Source of the DNA: Ceratotherium simum simum
Taxonomy: Eukaryota > Chordata > Mammalia > Perissodactyla > Rhinocerotidae
Direction: 5' to 3'
DNA length: 64,000 bases
Assembly (NCBI RefSeq): GCF_000283155.1
Contig: NW_004454178.1
Span: 28,586,740-28,650,739 of the forward strand
The stretch's first letter is position 1. Every line of letters starts with the position of its first letter. Positions 21,108 through 31,746 of the stretch are shown here, piece after piece. The notes beneath the pieces are model-generated. The model saw only the letters and a list, made by a program, of their open reading frames with translations, made no database searches and was not told the origin of the DNA. A program made the translations under genes and the position numbers.

Positions 21108-23685
21108 CCCAGACTCCAGAACTGGGCCTCTGAAGCCGGGGCCACCATCTGTGGCCGACACAAATGAAGAGGGGGTGACTGCCCATGATGAGGCCAAATG
21201 GGCATGCTTGTTCTCACAGCCTGGACTTTGGCCCCCGGTGACCCCCGAGGGTCAGGTGGCTGCACTCCCAGTGCCTGCAGCTTCTGGTCCCTGAGTAGAG
21301 CCCTCAAAGGAGGAGACAGGACCCAGAATTCCAGGGCCCAGGGACCAGGACCCTAAAGGGGAGAAATCCACCAGGAACTGGTCCAGGGAGGGAGCGGCCT
21401 TTACTATGTGTGACCCTGGCACTGTGATCTGAGGGCGGCTTTGCTGGGACTCCGGTGCCCTGACCCCCAGGTCCCGCAGGGTTGGAGCGTCTCTCTAACG
21501 TCCGAGACCTTCAGGGAATCACGTGAGGTTTGCTGCCGGCAGACACTCAGTGTCCGGGTGGATTTACCCACAGGATCCACCATCACACGCAGTAGAGGGG
21601 AGGGTGGCTGTAGATTCAGGACCTGAAATGGACAGTCTTGGGGTGAAGCACATTGCCCCCCCTGTGGCAGCCTGGCCCCGGAGTGCGCCATCCTTGGTGC
21701 TGGACCACCCTCAGTGATGGAGGCGCCCACTGCCCTCAACGGGGTGCTGCTGGAGCAAAGAGCGGGTCACCTAATGAACGTGTTCTCCAAAAACTGAAAT
21801 CCAGGGCCACAGGGTCCCGCATACTCCCAGTCCTTTCTTCCTTTAGACACAGAAGTGAAGGAAGAGTTGACACTTCAGTGACTCACCTGTGAAGTGCTGT
21901 CCCCCTGCTCCCTTCCCTGTGTTAGGGACTCCTGGACTCTGAGTCCTGATATCTCTCCCCGAGTGTCAACCTCTGGACCTTCGGACCCCCAGTCACAGTC
22001 AGACTGGAGGTCACAAAGGGAATTCGTGCATGCCACTGAGCGTACGGGTCAAGTGAATTAAAAATATGGGTTGATTACTTTTCCTCTCCTGGAGCTAATG
22101 GCGTCCTGGCACTTCCTGATTTAATTGGAGGTGATGGTGTTATCAGCTCAGGCTGGAGGTCTCCTTGTCCCTGCAGTTTGAAGGGACCCCCAAAGAACAC
22201 AGAGACTAAGTAAACTGCAAGAACACATATCCATGTGAGCTTGGAAATTTGATAAAGGTGTGTGTGATGTATAGACGGGCTCATTTAAAACATGCTGCGT
22301 AAAATGACTTGAGTGAATTTGACTGATTTTAAGTGGGTCTCACTCTATAAAATATAATTACAATGAAAAGAATTCTTTTCCAAAAGAGGTGGCAATGGAG
22401 GGGCAGTTACAACACTGTAGCCAAGGCCCCTCCTGCACCACTGGGCACTTCCCACCTGCTGGAACCCAGTGGAAGGCGGTGAGGGGGTGCTTAGCTGGGT
22501 TACACAAGTTCTATTCAGAAAATCAAACCGCTGCTGTTTCTCTGCAATCCAAATGGAAAATTATGTGTATCAGAAGTTATAAATACACTTTGCAACAGTG
22601 ATATTTAGAAAAGAAGGCATTTAGGGCTTTAACTTCCATGAGCCATGCGCTCACAAGGAGAAAATGCTTTATTGTCTATGATTATCTTTTCTTCTTTCTT
22701 TTCTAAAGAAATAAAATAGGAAAATATTAAAACCTTTCAAGTCTTACATCTTATCTGAGGATTTATCTGTGAAGAAATATTAAATAGATAGTGTTTGCAC
22801 CCGGAGGAAAGACTTTGTGTTTCCTTTCATTTGGACTAATTACTCTGTGTCTTGCGTTATGATATAAGGAAGTGGACCACAAAATATGCTGATTGAATAT
22901 TATTTTATAAGCATGTTCATAAAGTGTGTTTGACACCCAACTCTGTGCACTGACGCGTCTGGGGACTAGTAATTAGGAGCTGCTGAGTGGGTTCAAAGCC
23001 ATGGCTGGCACAGTAGCCGTGCGTGCACAATGCTTGGCTTCCTGAACCCGGAGCAGCAGGCACTTGTTGCCTTGGTCAAGATGTGACAGACAAGGCACAG
23101 ATCCTGGGGAGCTCAGAGCAGATCATACGGGGCCTGGCTCCAAAGCAGCCCTGGGAACCCTGTCTGAACACTCCGCCTGGCCCTGCCGGGTCATCTGGCA
23201 ACTCTGGGCCCTGGATCCCTGAAGACACAGGGTCAGCCTTCCAGGGCCCGTGGCTGCTCCATGCACACCAGGCCCCCGTGGTGCTGAGCCTCCTTGGCAG
23301 GTCCTGCTCCCACACCTCCACCTCTCCGGGCAGCAGAGTGCCCTGGGTCTCGGCTTCTCCGTAGGTGTGACTCTTGGCCCCTCCTTGATCTCCTGGGCTG
23401 CCTGCCCCACCCCCCAGCACCTGTTGGAGCTGCAGTGTCAGGGTGACGCTTTGCTGCCAAGTGTTTCCCGATTCATCAGGGCCGGGCTGTTGGACAGTTG
23501 AGCAGAGCTTTTGATGACCTCACGGGAATGGACACCACAAATCTGAGTTCAGGGATACCAAGTTCCGGGACGAGAAAAATCACAGCAAAGTGAGCCTGAC
23601 ATTCGGGGCCACTCATCCACTTGGGGTATTCGCAGATTTGTAAGCCATGCCAATTGGGTTATCCACAGAGAGAAAATATAAATAC
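21108..23685. other. No gene recognised
   Basis: Unique-looking DNA: GC-rich to about 22000, then AT-rich (22050-22960), then GC-rich again. The AT-rich block has almost no open frames and no identified repeat. The 113-codon frame at 23023-23364 overlaps opposite-strand frames of similar length and is not a credible gene. Confidence 0.45.
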
Positions 23686-23687
23686 TG

Positions 23688-23892
23688 AAACCTTTCTTTA
23701 TCATGGACAAAATAAATTCCAGGTATCCCACAAATCTCAATGTTCAAAGCAGAACAACACGTTTCTAGAAGGTGATATGCTGTCTGTGAGAATATGACGA
23801 CCATCTGGGGAAGCCAAGATTTCTTGAACAAAACTCCAAAAGCTCTACTTGCAAAGGAAAATGTTGATAATTGGAGTGTACTTGAAGGAAGA
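23688..23892 (+). repeat. L1 LINE ORF2 fragment
   Basis: ATGGACAAAATAAATTCCAG, then CGTTTCTAGAAGGTGATATG, GATTTCTTGAACAAAACTCC, AAAAGCTCTACTTGCAAAGG and AAAATGTTGATAATTGGAGT follow the late ORF2 region of old L1 elements in sense orientation, with frameshifts and substitutions. Dead fragment. Confidence 0.75.
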
Positions 23893-24900
23893 GTTTCTGC
23901 TTCTGCTTCCATTAGGGTGTAGGACCTCACTCCCACCACAGTGAGAAAGTGCAGGTAGCTTGGAGCCCCTGAAAGCTGAGGTCACGTGGTCGGGTGAATT
24001 GAATTCCCTCTGGAGGGAGGCAGACAGGGGAGGAAGGGGTGGCCAACTTGAAAGCAATAAGAATAAGACAAGTTACATTGTAATACATTCTTAAAGGCCG
24101 AATGTGGAATAATGTGAGAGTTGAGAATTCTCAGGAGACTCAGGAGAAGCCGAGCCCACACCCCGGCTGCCTCCTTTCTATGAGGCCCCAGTGTATTCAG
24201 GGGAGATGGGGTGGGCAGACAATGAGAAGCCAGCCCACTGGACCCTGCAGGGGCCTCTGCTGTGACTGGTATCAACTGGGAAGGTCACAAAGCCACTTGA
24301 GCGCTGGACTCTTCTGTGATGCAAAGTGAAGGCCGTCTGCTGCTAGGAGGGTGGGAAGGCCTGTTGCCCCAGGTCTCAGACAAGGTCAGCTGTCAGTGGG
24401 GGAGGTGAGAGACCCTCCCCAAGCACGGACGCCAGGCCAAGGCTGTCTGCTACTGGTGTAGAAACAAGAACACTCTCACAAGCCAGTGTGACCACTGACA
24501 CAGCAGAGGTCCACCTGCCTCTGGACCCTGAACCAAGTAGAAGGGAGAGACTAGGTGTAAGAGCCAGCTCGAGACCAAGACACCTCCCCCCACCAGGACC
24601 CTGGCCTGAGTGACAGCTGTCTTCCCTGGGAGGGCAGGAACACGGAGAGAGGCCCCTCTCTGACCAGCTGTGTGGGCTATGAAAGCAGAGGGGCAGGAAC
24701 ATGGAGATAAACCCTGGAGCCCCAGACCTCACACGAGTGAAGGGCAGGGGCAGCTCACCGCTGGACAGATTTGAGCCTGCAGAGCTTGAAGGTGACAGAA
24801 CTAAAGCCGGCTCAGTTCCCGAGGAGATGAGCTCAGACCCACACACCATGGTGTATCAGGAGAGCTGTGCCTATTTCTCGACATAATTCCTATTTATCTT
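23893..24900. other. No gene recognised
   Basis: Unique-looking DNA. The 157-codon minus-strand frame (24376-24849) lacks any recognisable feature. Confidence 0.45.
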
Positions 24901-25535
24901 CGTATTTGCTGTTCTACACATGCTTTTCAGCTCAAAACATCTGAGATGCAAAAAAGAAAGAAACCACAACCGGCCGTCAAGAGGTAAAGCAGTCAACAAT
25001 CAAGGTGCCGGGGAGGCCCAGACATTGGGATTAACAGACAGAAACTTCATAATTATGATCAGTAAGTTTGAGGATCTAGTGGGAAAGGTGGTGACATGTA
25101 TGGACAGAGGGGTGATTTCCACAGAGATGGAAACTATAAAAAATCATAAGACGGAAAGGCTAGAAATGAAGACTGTGTGTCAGAATGAAGAATCCCTCCA
25201 ATAGGCTTGTTGTCAGACTGGAAACATCAGAGGAAAGATGAATGAACTTCGCCTAAAAGGAAAAAAAGAGTGGAAAAGATAAGAGAGCATCCAACAACTG
25301 TGGGACCATATTAAATGGTCTCATGTGTGTAACTAGATGTCCAGAGATGAAGAGAGAGAGAGAATGCAGCAGAAGAAATATGGAGAGATGATGGCTGGGA
25401 ATGTTCCAAAATTCAATGAAATGAAACAAATGGTAGATTCAAGAAGCTTAGAGCATCCCAGGAAGGATAAACACAAAGAAAACACACCTACACACATCGT
25501 GGTCAAGCTGCGTAAACCAGAGAGAGAATCACAAG

Positions 25536-25575
25536 GTCAGTTGTGTGTGTGTGTGTGCATGTGTGCATGTGCATT
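25536..25575 (+). repeat. (GT)n-rich microsatellite
   Basis: GTTGTGTGTGTGTGTGTG followed by CATGTGTGCATGTGCAT, lying inside the L1 ORF1 relic and interrupting its match to the consensus. Confidence 0.85.
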
Positions 25576-25943
25576 ACATACAGAGTTTGGCATCTCATAA
25601 GATGCTATGAAAACTGGAAGACAAATGAGTGACATCTTTGAAGTATGGAAAGAAAAAATGTCAACCTACAGTTTTATATCCAGCAAATCTATCTTTCACA
25701 AATGAAGGTGACATCCAGGCTTTTCATATAAAGAACCGCTGAGAATATTTATCACCAGAAGACCGGAACTGCAAGAAACATTCAAGGAAGTTCTTAAGGC
25801 AGAGGGGCTGTGATACCAGAAGGAAATTTGTCTAGACAAAGGAATGAGGAGCCTAAAATAATTTAAAACAATAAGTCAATATAAAAGGCATTTTTCTTGT
25901 TGTAATCACTTTAAAGATAATTGTCTAAAAAATATATTGTGTC

Positions 25944-26192
25944 GGGGCTGGCCTGGTGGCACAGTGGTTAAGTTCACACTTTCTGCTTTGAAGGCCTGGG
26001 GTTAGCAAGTTTGGGTCCTGGGCACGGACCTATTCACCGCTCATCAAGTCATGCTCAGGTGGTGTCCCACATAGAACTACAAGGACCTACAACTAGGATA
26101 TATAACTATGTACTAGGACTTTGGGGAGAAAAAAGAAAAAGAGGAAGATTGGCAACAGATGTTAGCTCAGGGCCAATCTTCCTCAAAAAAAT
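25944..26192 (+). mobile_element. ERE-type SINE inside the L1 relic
   Basis: Head GGGGCTGGCCTGGTGGCACA, then CCTGGGGTTAGCAAGTTTGG, GACCTATTCACCGCTCATCA and GATTGGCAACAGATGTTAGC, with a short A tail. The flanks AAAAAATAT(ATT) and AAAAAATATT(AT) are a probable imperfect target duplication. The B box is disrupted by an insertion, so this is an older copy. Confidence 0.9.
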
Positions 26193-26393
26193 ATTATGGG
26201 GTTTATACTATACGTAGAGATAAAATGAATGCCAACAAACAGCATGAAGAATCAGAAGGAATGGAAGTGGACTGTCATGAGGTCCTTAGAATACATGTCA
26301 AGTGGGATAGAAAAGTGTCTGCAGGTGCACGGTGACAACTTAGAGATGTGTCTCACACCCTTAAGAACCACCCAAACAGAGACACACATATTA

Positions 26394-26581
26394 CAGTCAT
26401 GTGACTCTTAATGATGAGGACATGTTCTGAGAAATGCGTCATTATGTGATTTTGTCATTGTGTGAACATCATAGAGTGCACTTACACACACCTGCATGGT
26501 ATAGCCTACTACACACCTAGGCTATATGGTACTAACCTTACGGGACCACTGCCGTCTATGCAGTCCCCTGATGGATGACAG
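26394..26581. mobile_element. Tc1/mariner-type non-autonomous DNA transposon relic
   Basis: Begins CAGTCATGTGACTC and ends GATGACAG, with TA immediately outside both ends (26392-26393 and 26582-26583), the target duplication of Tc1/mariner/pogo elements. Internal words CGTCATTATGTGATTTTGTC and ATAGCCTACTACACACCTAG match a common mammalian medium-reiterated repeat. It sits inside the L1 relic. Confidence 0.75.
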
Positions 26582-27328
26582 TAATCAACAGTGGAAATGA
26601 ATTACAATAATTAAAAATCCCCAATTGTTCCAAAATAGCGCAGTAAAAAGGTGGAAAAAGGGAACATGAGGCAACAAGTAGCAAACTCAAAGCATTATGA
26701 TAGATTTAAACCTGGTCATGTTAATAATTCAATTAAATATAAATAATCTATGTCAATGACAAGGAAGAGACAGTCAGACGGAATAAAAAAGAAAGACCCA
26801 ACTGTGCTGTTTGCAAGAAACGATTTCTAGTTTGAAGGCACAGCTAGGTTCCAAGTGGAAGGGGTAGAATATGTGGCTAAAACAGGGGATGCTGTCTGGG
26901 TGCCAGACCAGGTGGCTTCAGAGCCAGAAAACCCCAGCAGGTGGAGAGGAACGTTACATCAGGACAGGGGTCAGCTCACCAGCATGACATGACGAACCCT
27001 GAGTGAGCGTGCATGTAACGACATAGCTTCAAAATACACGAAGCAAAATCTATAGAAATAAAAGGTGAGAGAAACAAATCAACAACTGTTGTGCCTAAAT
27101 CTAAGCATTCCTCTTTCAATCGCTGATAAAACGAGCAGACAAATATTGATTGAGAATACAGAGCACTTGAACAACACGACCTGAGAATCTGACATTTATA
27201 GAAAACTCTGCTAATAGCAGCAGAATGGGTGTTCTTTACAGATGCTAGTGAAACCTTCACCAAAATGGACATGAAATAAACCCCGGATGTAAAATAAACC
27301 TCGATACATTAAAATGATTTAAATTATT

Positions 27329-27616
27329 CAAATGTGTTCCCTGAGCCGGCCTGGTGCTCTAGCAGTTGAGTTCTCACACTCCACTCCACTTCAGCCGCCC
27401 GGGGTTTGCGGGTTCCGATGCCGAGCGCACAGGTACACACCGCTTATTAAGCCATGCCGTGGCAGGCTTCCCACATAAAATAGAGGAAGATGGGCATGGA
27501 TGTTATCTCAGGGCCAATCTTCCTCAGCAAAAAGAGGAGGATTAGCAGCAGATGTTAGCTCAGGGCTGATCTTCCTCACAAAAGAACCCAAAACACCAAA
27601 AAAAACAAATGTGTTC
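27329..27616 (+). mobile_element. ERE-type SINE inside the L1 relic, with target-site duplication
   Basis: Head CTGAGCCGGCCTGGTGCTCT, degenerate B box GGGTTCCGATGCC, two tandem copies of the AGATGTTAGCTCAGGG-type module and an A-rich tail. A perfect 11-bp duplication CAAATGTGTTC flanks it at 27329-27339 and 27606-27616. Joining the outer sides restores the L1 ORF2 match (ATGTGTTCTCTGACCACAAT). Confidence 0.94.
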
Positions 27617-27835
27617 TCTGACCACAATGGAATTAAACTATGAATCAGTCATAGAAATGTATATGAAAAATACCCAAATATTTGGAAATAAGCTACACAT
27701 TACTAAATAACATGAGTCAAAAGAGAAATAGAAAATGAAATTGAATACATTTGTCAAAACTCATCAAATTACATTATTAAAATAGGTAAATTTTATCATA
27801 TGTAAGTTAAAGCTCAATACAAAATTTGTGTTCAC

Positions 27836-28198
27836 TTAACAAGAATTAAGAACTTCTGGTACTCAGAAAAATCACGAAGGACACGAGAAGGCGAGTCATG
27901 AAGAGGAGAGGACAGTCCCGGTGCAGGTGTGTGGCTGTGTCGACGTGTACTCACAGCGCTGTGCTATCCAGCCCTGAAAACGGACCATTACTGATGAACG
28001 GGTGTGTGGGGCCCTCACCAACATGACTCATGGTGTTGGAGGCCCGCCGCAGAGCAGGGACGTGCGGGGAAACTGACCTGCAGTGATCAAGTCGTGGCTG
28101 CCTACCTTGACGGCCGGGCCAGGGCCTGGGCGGGGCTGCTGGGGGCTCTGGGAGCTGGAAATGTGCAGTGGTGACCTGTCTGCTGACTTTGTGAAGTT
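27836..28198. other. No gene recognised
   Basis: GC-richer spacer between two L1 3'-end-like sequences. It may be part of an older LINE 3' UTR, but no specific match is claimed. Confidence 0.4.
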
Positions 28199-28276
28199 CT
28201 TCACTATGTACCTTTATGATTTGTGCTTTTTTCCTGAGTGTTTTATGCTTCAATAAAAAATGTATTTTAAAAAGAG
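28199..28276 (+). repeat. Possible LINE 3' end
   Basis: ATGATTTGTGCTTTTTTCC, TTTTATGCTTCAATAAAAAA and an A-rich end resemble the terminal piece of an old L1. It includes AATAAA at about 28252. Confidence 0.4.
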
Positions 28277-29631
28277 TCTGTCGAAGAACTCATGAGGTTT
28301 GGCTGACTTCACTTAACATCAAATTTTACTAAATTAAGGATACAAATAGGTTAACATATTGACATTGCCTTGGGGAAAACAGGTCTAATTATTCTCCATT
28401 TCATGACCACAGCAACTGACATGGATATCAGTTTAAAAATAGACTAAGATTCAAGTGATTACTCCTGTAAACAGTCCGTCTCCTCTGCACGAAAAGCCAT
28501 TAGGACTGTGGTCCTCACAGTGGGCTGGGACCATTCGGGGGGATGTACTCTGTATGGATAGGGTTTCAGAGAGAACGTCTTTTCTTTTCCATCAGGGAAA
28601 TGCCACCGATTTGCAGATGTAATACGGAAATGTGGTTGGGCTGAATTTGTCCTTAGTAATATTTTAGGTAAAATATTAGCACTTCTTTCACATGTAAAAC
28701 ACAAATTTTTCGTGTGGTTCTACTGAAATCAAGTAGACTTATTTGCAGGATTTCAGAACTTGTTTGTAATAAAACGTACTAAACTAATTATGTGAAAAAT
28801 GAATTCAAGTTTCTTAATGACAAGGCTGCATAATTTGGGAAGCTAAATAAGAAATACGAAATGAGTCCGATGGCGTCCTGAACATAGTCTCCTCACCACC
28901 AACAGGTGAGGGGAGCCCCTCCCAAACGCACGAGCACTAGGATGCTAACGTGCGCGTGGGCACAGGCACTGACCCCTGCAGGGACCATGGATTGTTGAAA
29001 TCCCAAATCTTCAGAGTGACATTGAAAGTGGTAATTATTACAGTGAACAGCATAAACATTTAAAATCTGTAAAAATGAAAAGAAGGTGGATATATGGCTT
29101 TAAAAAAATCATATAAGAAAATCACTCTATTCTGCACACACGAGGTGTGGTGTGATGGTGGTGACTTTGACAAAGTGAAGATTTGCAAGGAGAAGCAGAC
29201 TGAAGGGAAAAGAGGATGCCTTCTGATCTGGCCATGCAGAATCTCTCCAGTGGGTGAGAAGGTGGAGGGGGACCATGAGGACTGTCCAGGGCTGGTGTGC
29301 TCACGACCTGATCCTCAGCTGTGACGTTGGATGAGCCACGGTTAGACCAAGCGTCTGTGGAGTCCTAGTCACCCAAACACTCATCTTACTCTCAACTCTC
29401 AAGAGGTAAACCGGGATCTGCCAGAGAATAAATCGAGTGAGTCAAGGGGTGCTGTTGCTCATTCTCTGGAGGAGAATGAGAAAGGAGAAAGGAGTGGAAA
29501 GATGTCATCATTGGAATACTGGCCCAGCCCAAAGCAGAGCTGGCCATGTTTGTCATGCGTATCTAGCAGTGTTTGGATTTCTGAGTCTGACCATGTCAGA
29601 CAGCAGTAGTATGCCTTCTCAGCATCAGTTC
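28277..29631. other. No gene recognised
   Basis: Mostly AT-rich unique DNA with short open frames. No repeat was identified. Confidence 0.45.
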
Positions 29632-29969
29632 TGCTATGGACGGAATGCTTGTGTCCCCCCAGATTCCTGTGTTGAAACCTAAGCCTCATGTGATTGTATT
29701 AGGAGGTGGGGCCTTCTGGAGGAGAATAGGTCATGAGGGTGGAGCCCTCACGAATGGGATTAGTGTCCTTATAAAAGAGAACCCACAGGCTCCCTTGCCC
29801 CCTCTTCCAATGTGAGAACACAGCGAGAACGCTGTCTGAACCAGGAACCAGGCCGTGCTGGCAACCTGATGTCAGACTTCCAGCCTCAGACCTGTGAGCA
29901 ATCAGTGTCTGCTCTTTATAAGCCTCCAGCCTGTGGTGTTCTGTTACAGCAGCCTGAGCAGACTGAGTC
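29632..29969 (+). repeat. MaLR-type LTR (MST/MLT1-like)
   Basis: Starts TGCTATGGACGGAATGCTTG, then GTTGAAACCTAAGCCTCATG, TATTAGGAGGTGGGGCCTTC, AGGTCATGAGGGTGGAGCCC, GGGATTAGTGTCCTTATAAA, ending GTTACAGCAGCCTGAGCAGA. Solitary LTR of an ancient retrovirus-like family. The 3' terminus is slightly degraded. Confidence 0.9.
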
Positions 29970-31447
29970 CCCTACAGAGTCTAAGGCCAGGCTTTGGTGC
30001 TGAGGCTACTGGGAGGTGCAAGCCTAGGGCAGCAAGAGTGAGGGGAGAGAGGAGGGCCTGTGCGTGGGTGCTGGCCACTTCCTGTGAAGAGCCAGGGAAA
30101 GTGCAGCTGGTGGCTCAGCAGGTGGATGGAGAAGCTGTCTGGAGGGGCTACTGTCCTGGGAGCAGTCTCCCTGCCAGCTCCTGCCTCCTCTCCTCCTGCT
30201 GGGCCGTCTAGGTGGCATCACCAGGCCCCGTTGGCCAGGGCTAGTGAGCAGAGCCTACACTCGGGGCGCAGGCTCCAGACGACACGCTCTGCCTGTGTGG
30301 AGCTGGTCAGACCTGGCAATGGCCGATGCAACGAGGGACCGGGGGTCTGGGTGGTGGGAGAGGTGGGAGAGACGCACACCCTGTCAGTTCCCCACTCGCA
30401 GCTGCCTGAGGCTGTCCCACGTGTCGTCTGTCCTGGTCCTTACTGCAGGTCTTCCCCACATGGGTGGTCAAGCATCGAGCAGGGATTCCTTTTCTTGCCG
30501 GCACTTAGAATCTCATAGGGCAGTGTCAGGCTCAGTAAATACAATCGCATGAAGTGAATGCACGGGCCACTGGTGCCCATACCCATTGGAATACATTTTT
30601 CAGGCTCTTTGGAAGACACCACACTACCTGATAGACTGGCTTCTATCAGGCTTCTATCAGGCTTCCCCAGATAGACTGGCTTCCTTCAGGAGAAAACGCT
30701 TTTTAAATGTCAGGAACAAATTAGCAACACAAAAGACTGTCTAATCAGGCATCGAGTTGCAAAGAACCTGTTTGTTTTCAAGTGACTTACAGGAACAGGT
30801 GCAGGCAGTCGGTCCCTAAGGATCCGGCGGCCTAATCCTCTGAGCCCCTTTGCACACGGTGTTTCTGCTGAGCAGTTGCACACCGGGCATCCCTAAGTCC
30901 TGATTTGACGGCTTTAAAGGGAGGATAAAATACACAGCATCTGGGTTCCTTGCAGACTGTGGTCTGCGTGGAAAGGATGAATGGACACACACCGTCCCTG
31001 TTCTATTAAGTGAATGTCGGGATTTTAATGGATTTTATTAATTATTCAGACTGCTATTATTTCATTTAGAACTGGAAGTATTTCTAAAATCAAAATGAAA
31101 ATTGAGGTATCATGATTTACTATACATAATTAACTCCCATGCATAATTCACACCATACAAAGTTCACAGAAGAACAAACTTAATGAAGGGATGGAACACT
31201 TAATGAGAGGGCTGCCGACCGCAGGGGCGATGTATGCGTGTGGAGGAGGAGCGCGGCATCTTCGTGTGTCTCAGGTTCTTCTTGTTCATCTAAGCAGAGC
31301 TGAGGGCAGCGGCCAATACATGAGCTGCTGTCTCTCCTTGTGTCGGCCTTTCTTGTGTCTCTGTCCAAGGCATGGGATCCTTCAGCAAGTTTTCAAATCG
31401 CTCATGTCTTTGCAGGCTTTCTGCACTCGAATGCTTTTCTCCCTGCA
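29970..31447. other. No gene recognised
   Basis: GC-rich to about 30560, then AT-rich. Overlapping open frames at 30024-30552 on both strands share no recognised domain. A short local repeat lies at 30631-30690. Confidence 0.45.
30631..30690 (+). repeat. Short local repeat (ATAGACTGGCTTC)
   Basis: ATAGACTGGCTTCTATCAGG (30631-30650) recurs as ATAGACTGGCTTCCTTCAGG (30671-30690), with an extra CTTCTATCAGG copy between them. This looks like slippage-type duplication. Confidence 0.85.
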
Positions 31448-31746
31448 TTTTTTTTTTTTTTTGTGAGGAAGATCAGCTCTGAGCTAACATCCATGCTAAT
31501 CCTCCTCTTTTTGCCAAGGAAGACCGGCTCTGAGCTAACATCTATTGCCAATCCTCCTCCTTTTTCTTCCCCAAAGCCCCGGTAGATAGCAGTATGTCAT
31601 AGATGCACATCCTTCTAGTTGCTGTATGTGGGACGCGGCCTCAGCATGGCCGGAGAAGCGGTGCGTCAGTGTGCGCCCGGGATCCGAACCTGGGCCGCCA
31701 GTAGCGGAGCGCGCTCACGTAACCGCTAAGCCACAGGGCCGGCCCC
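31448..31746 (-). mobile_element. ERE-type SINE, CpG-rich, near-intact pol III boxes
   Basis: The oligo-T at 31448-31462 is the reverse of the tail. On the minus strand the head is GGGGCCGGCCCTGTGGCTTA. The A box TGGCTTAGCGG (31723-31733) and B box GGTTCGGATCC (31680-31690) are close to the tRNA consensus. Many CpGs survive (31670-31725), so this is one of the younger copies here. No clear target duplication was found beside it. Confidence 0.93.

Larger units (their letters stand above)
24915..27835 (+). repeat. L1M-type LINE relic (ORF1, start of ORF2, 3' end), interrupted
   Basis: Diverged ORF1-region sequence runs from about 24935 to 25870 (for example AGACATTGGGATTAACAGAC, ATTCAAGAAGCTTAGAGCAT, TATATCCAGCAAATCTATC, GGAAGTTCTTAAGGCAGA). 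The inter-ORF region follows (TTATGGGGTTTATACTATAC). The endonuclease part of ORF2 comes next (AAAGAAAGACCCAACTGTGC, GCTTCAAAATACACGAAGCA, ACCACAATGGAATTAAACTA). Near 27750 it jumps straight to the L1 3' end (ATTTGTCAAAACTCATCAAA, GGTAAATTTTATCATATGTAAG), so reverse transcriptase and the C-terminus of ORF2 are deleted. Two EREs and a DNA transposon interrupt it. All frames are broken. Confidence 0.85.

Noticed and set aside
24920..25600. Possible conserved coding gene suggested by lysine/glutamate-rich frames
   Set aside because: The frames are fragments of a decayed L1 ORF1.
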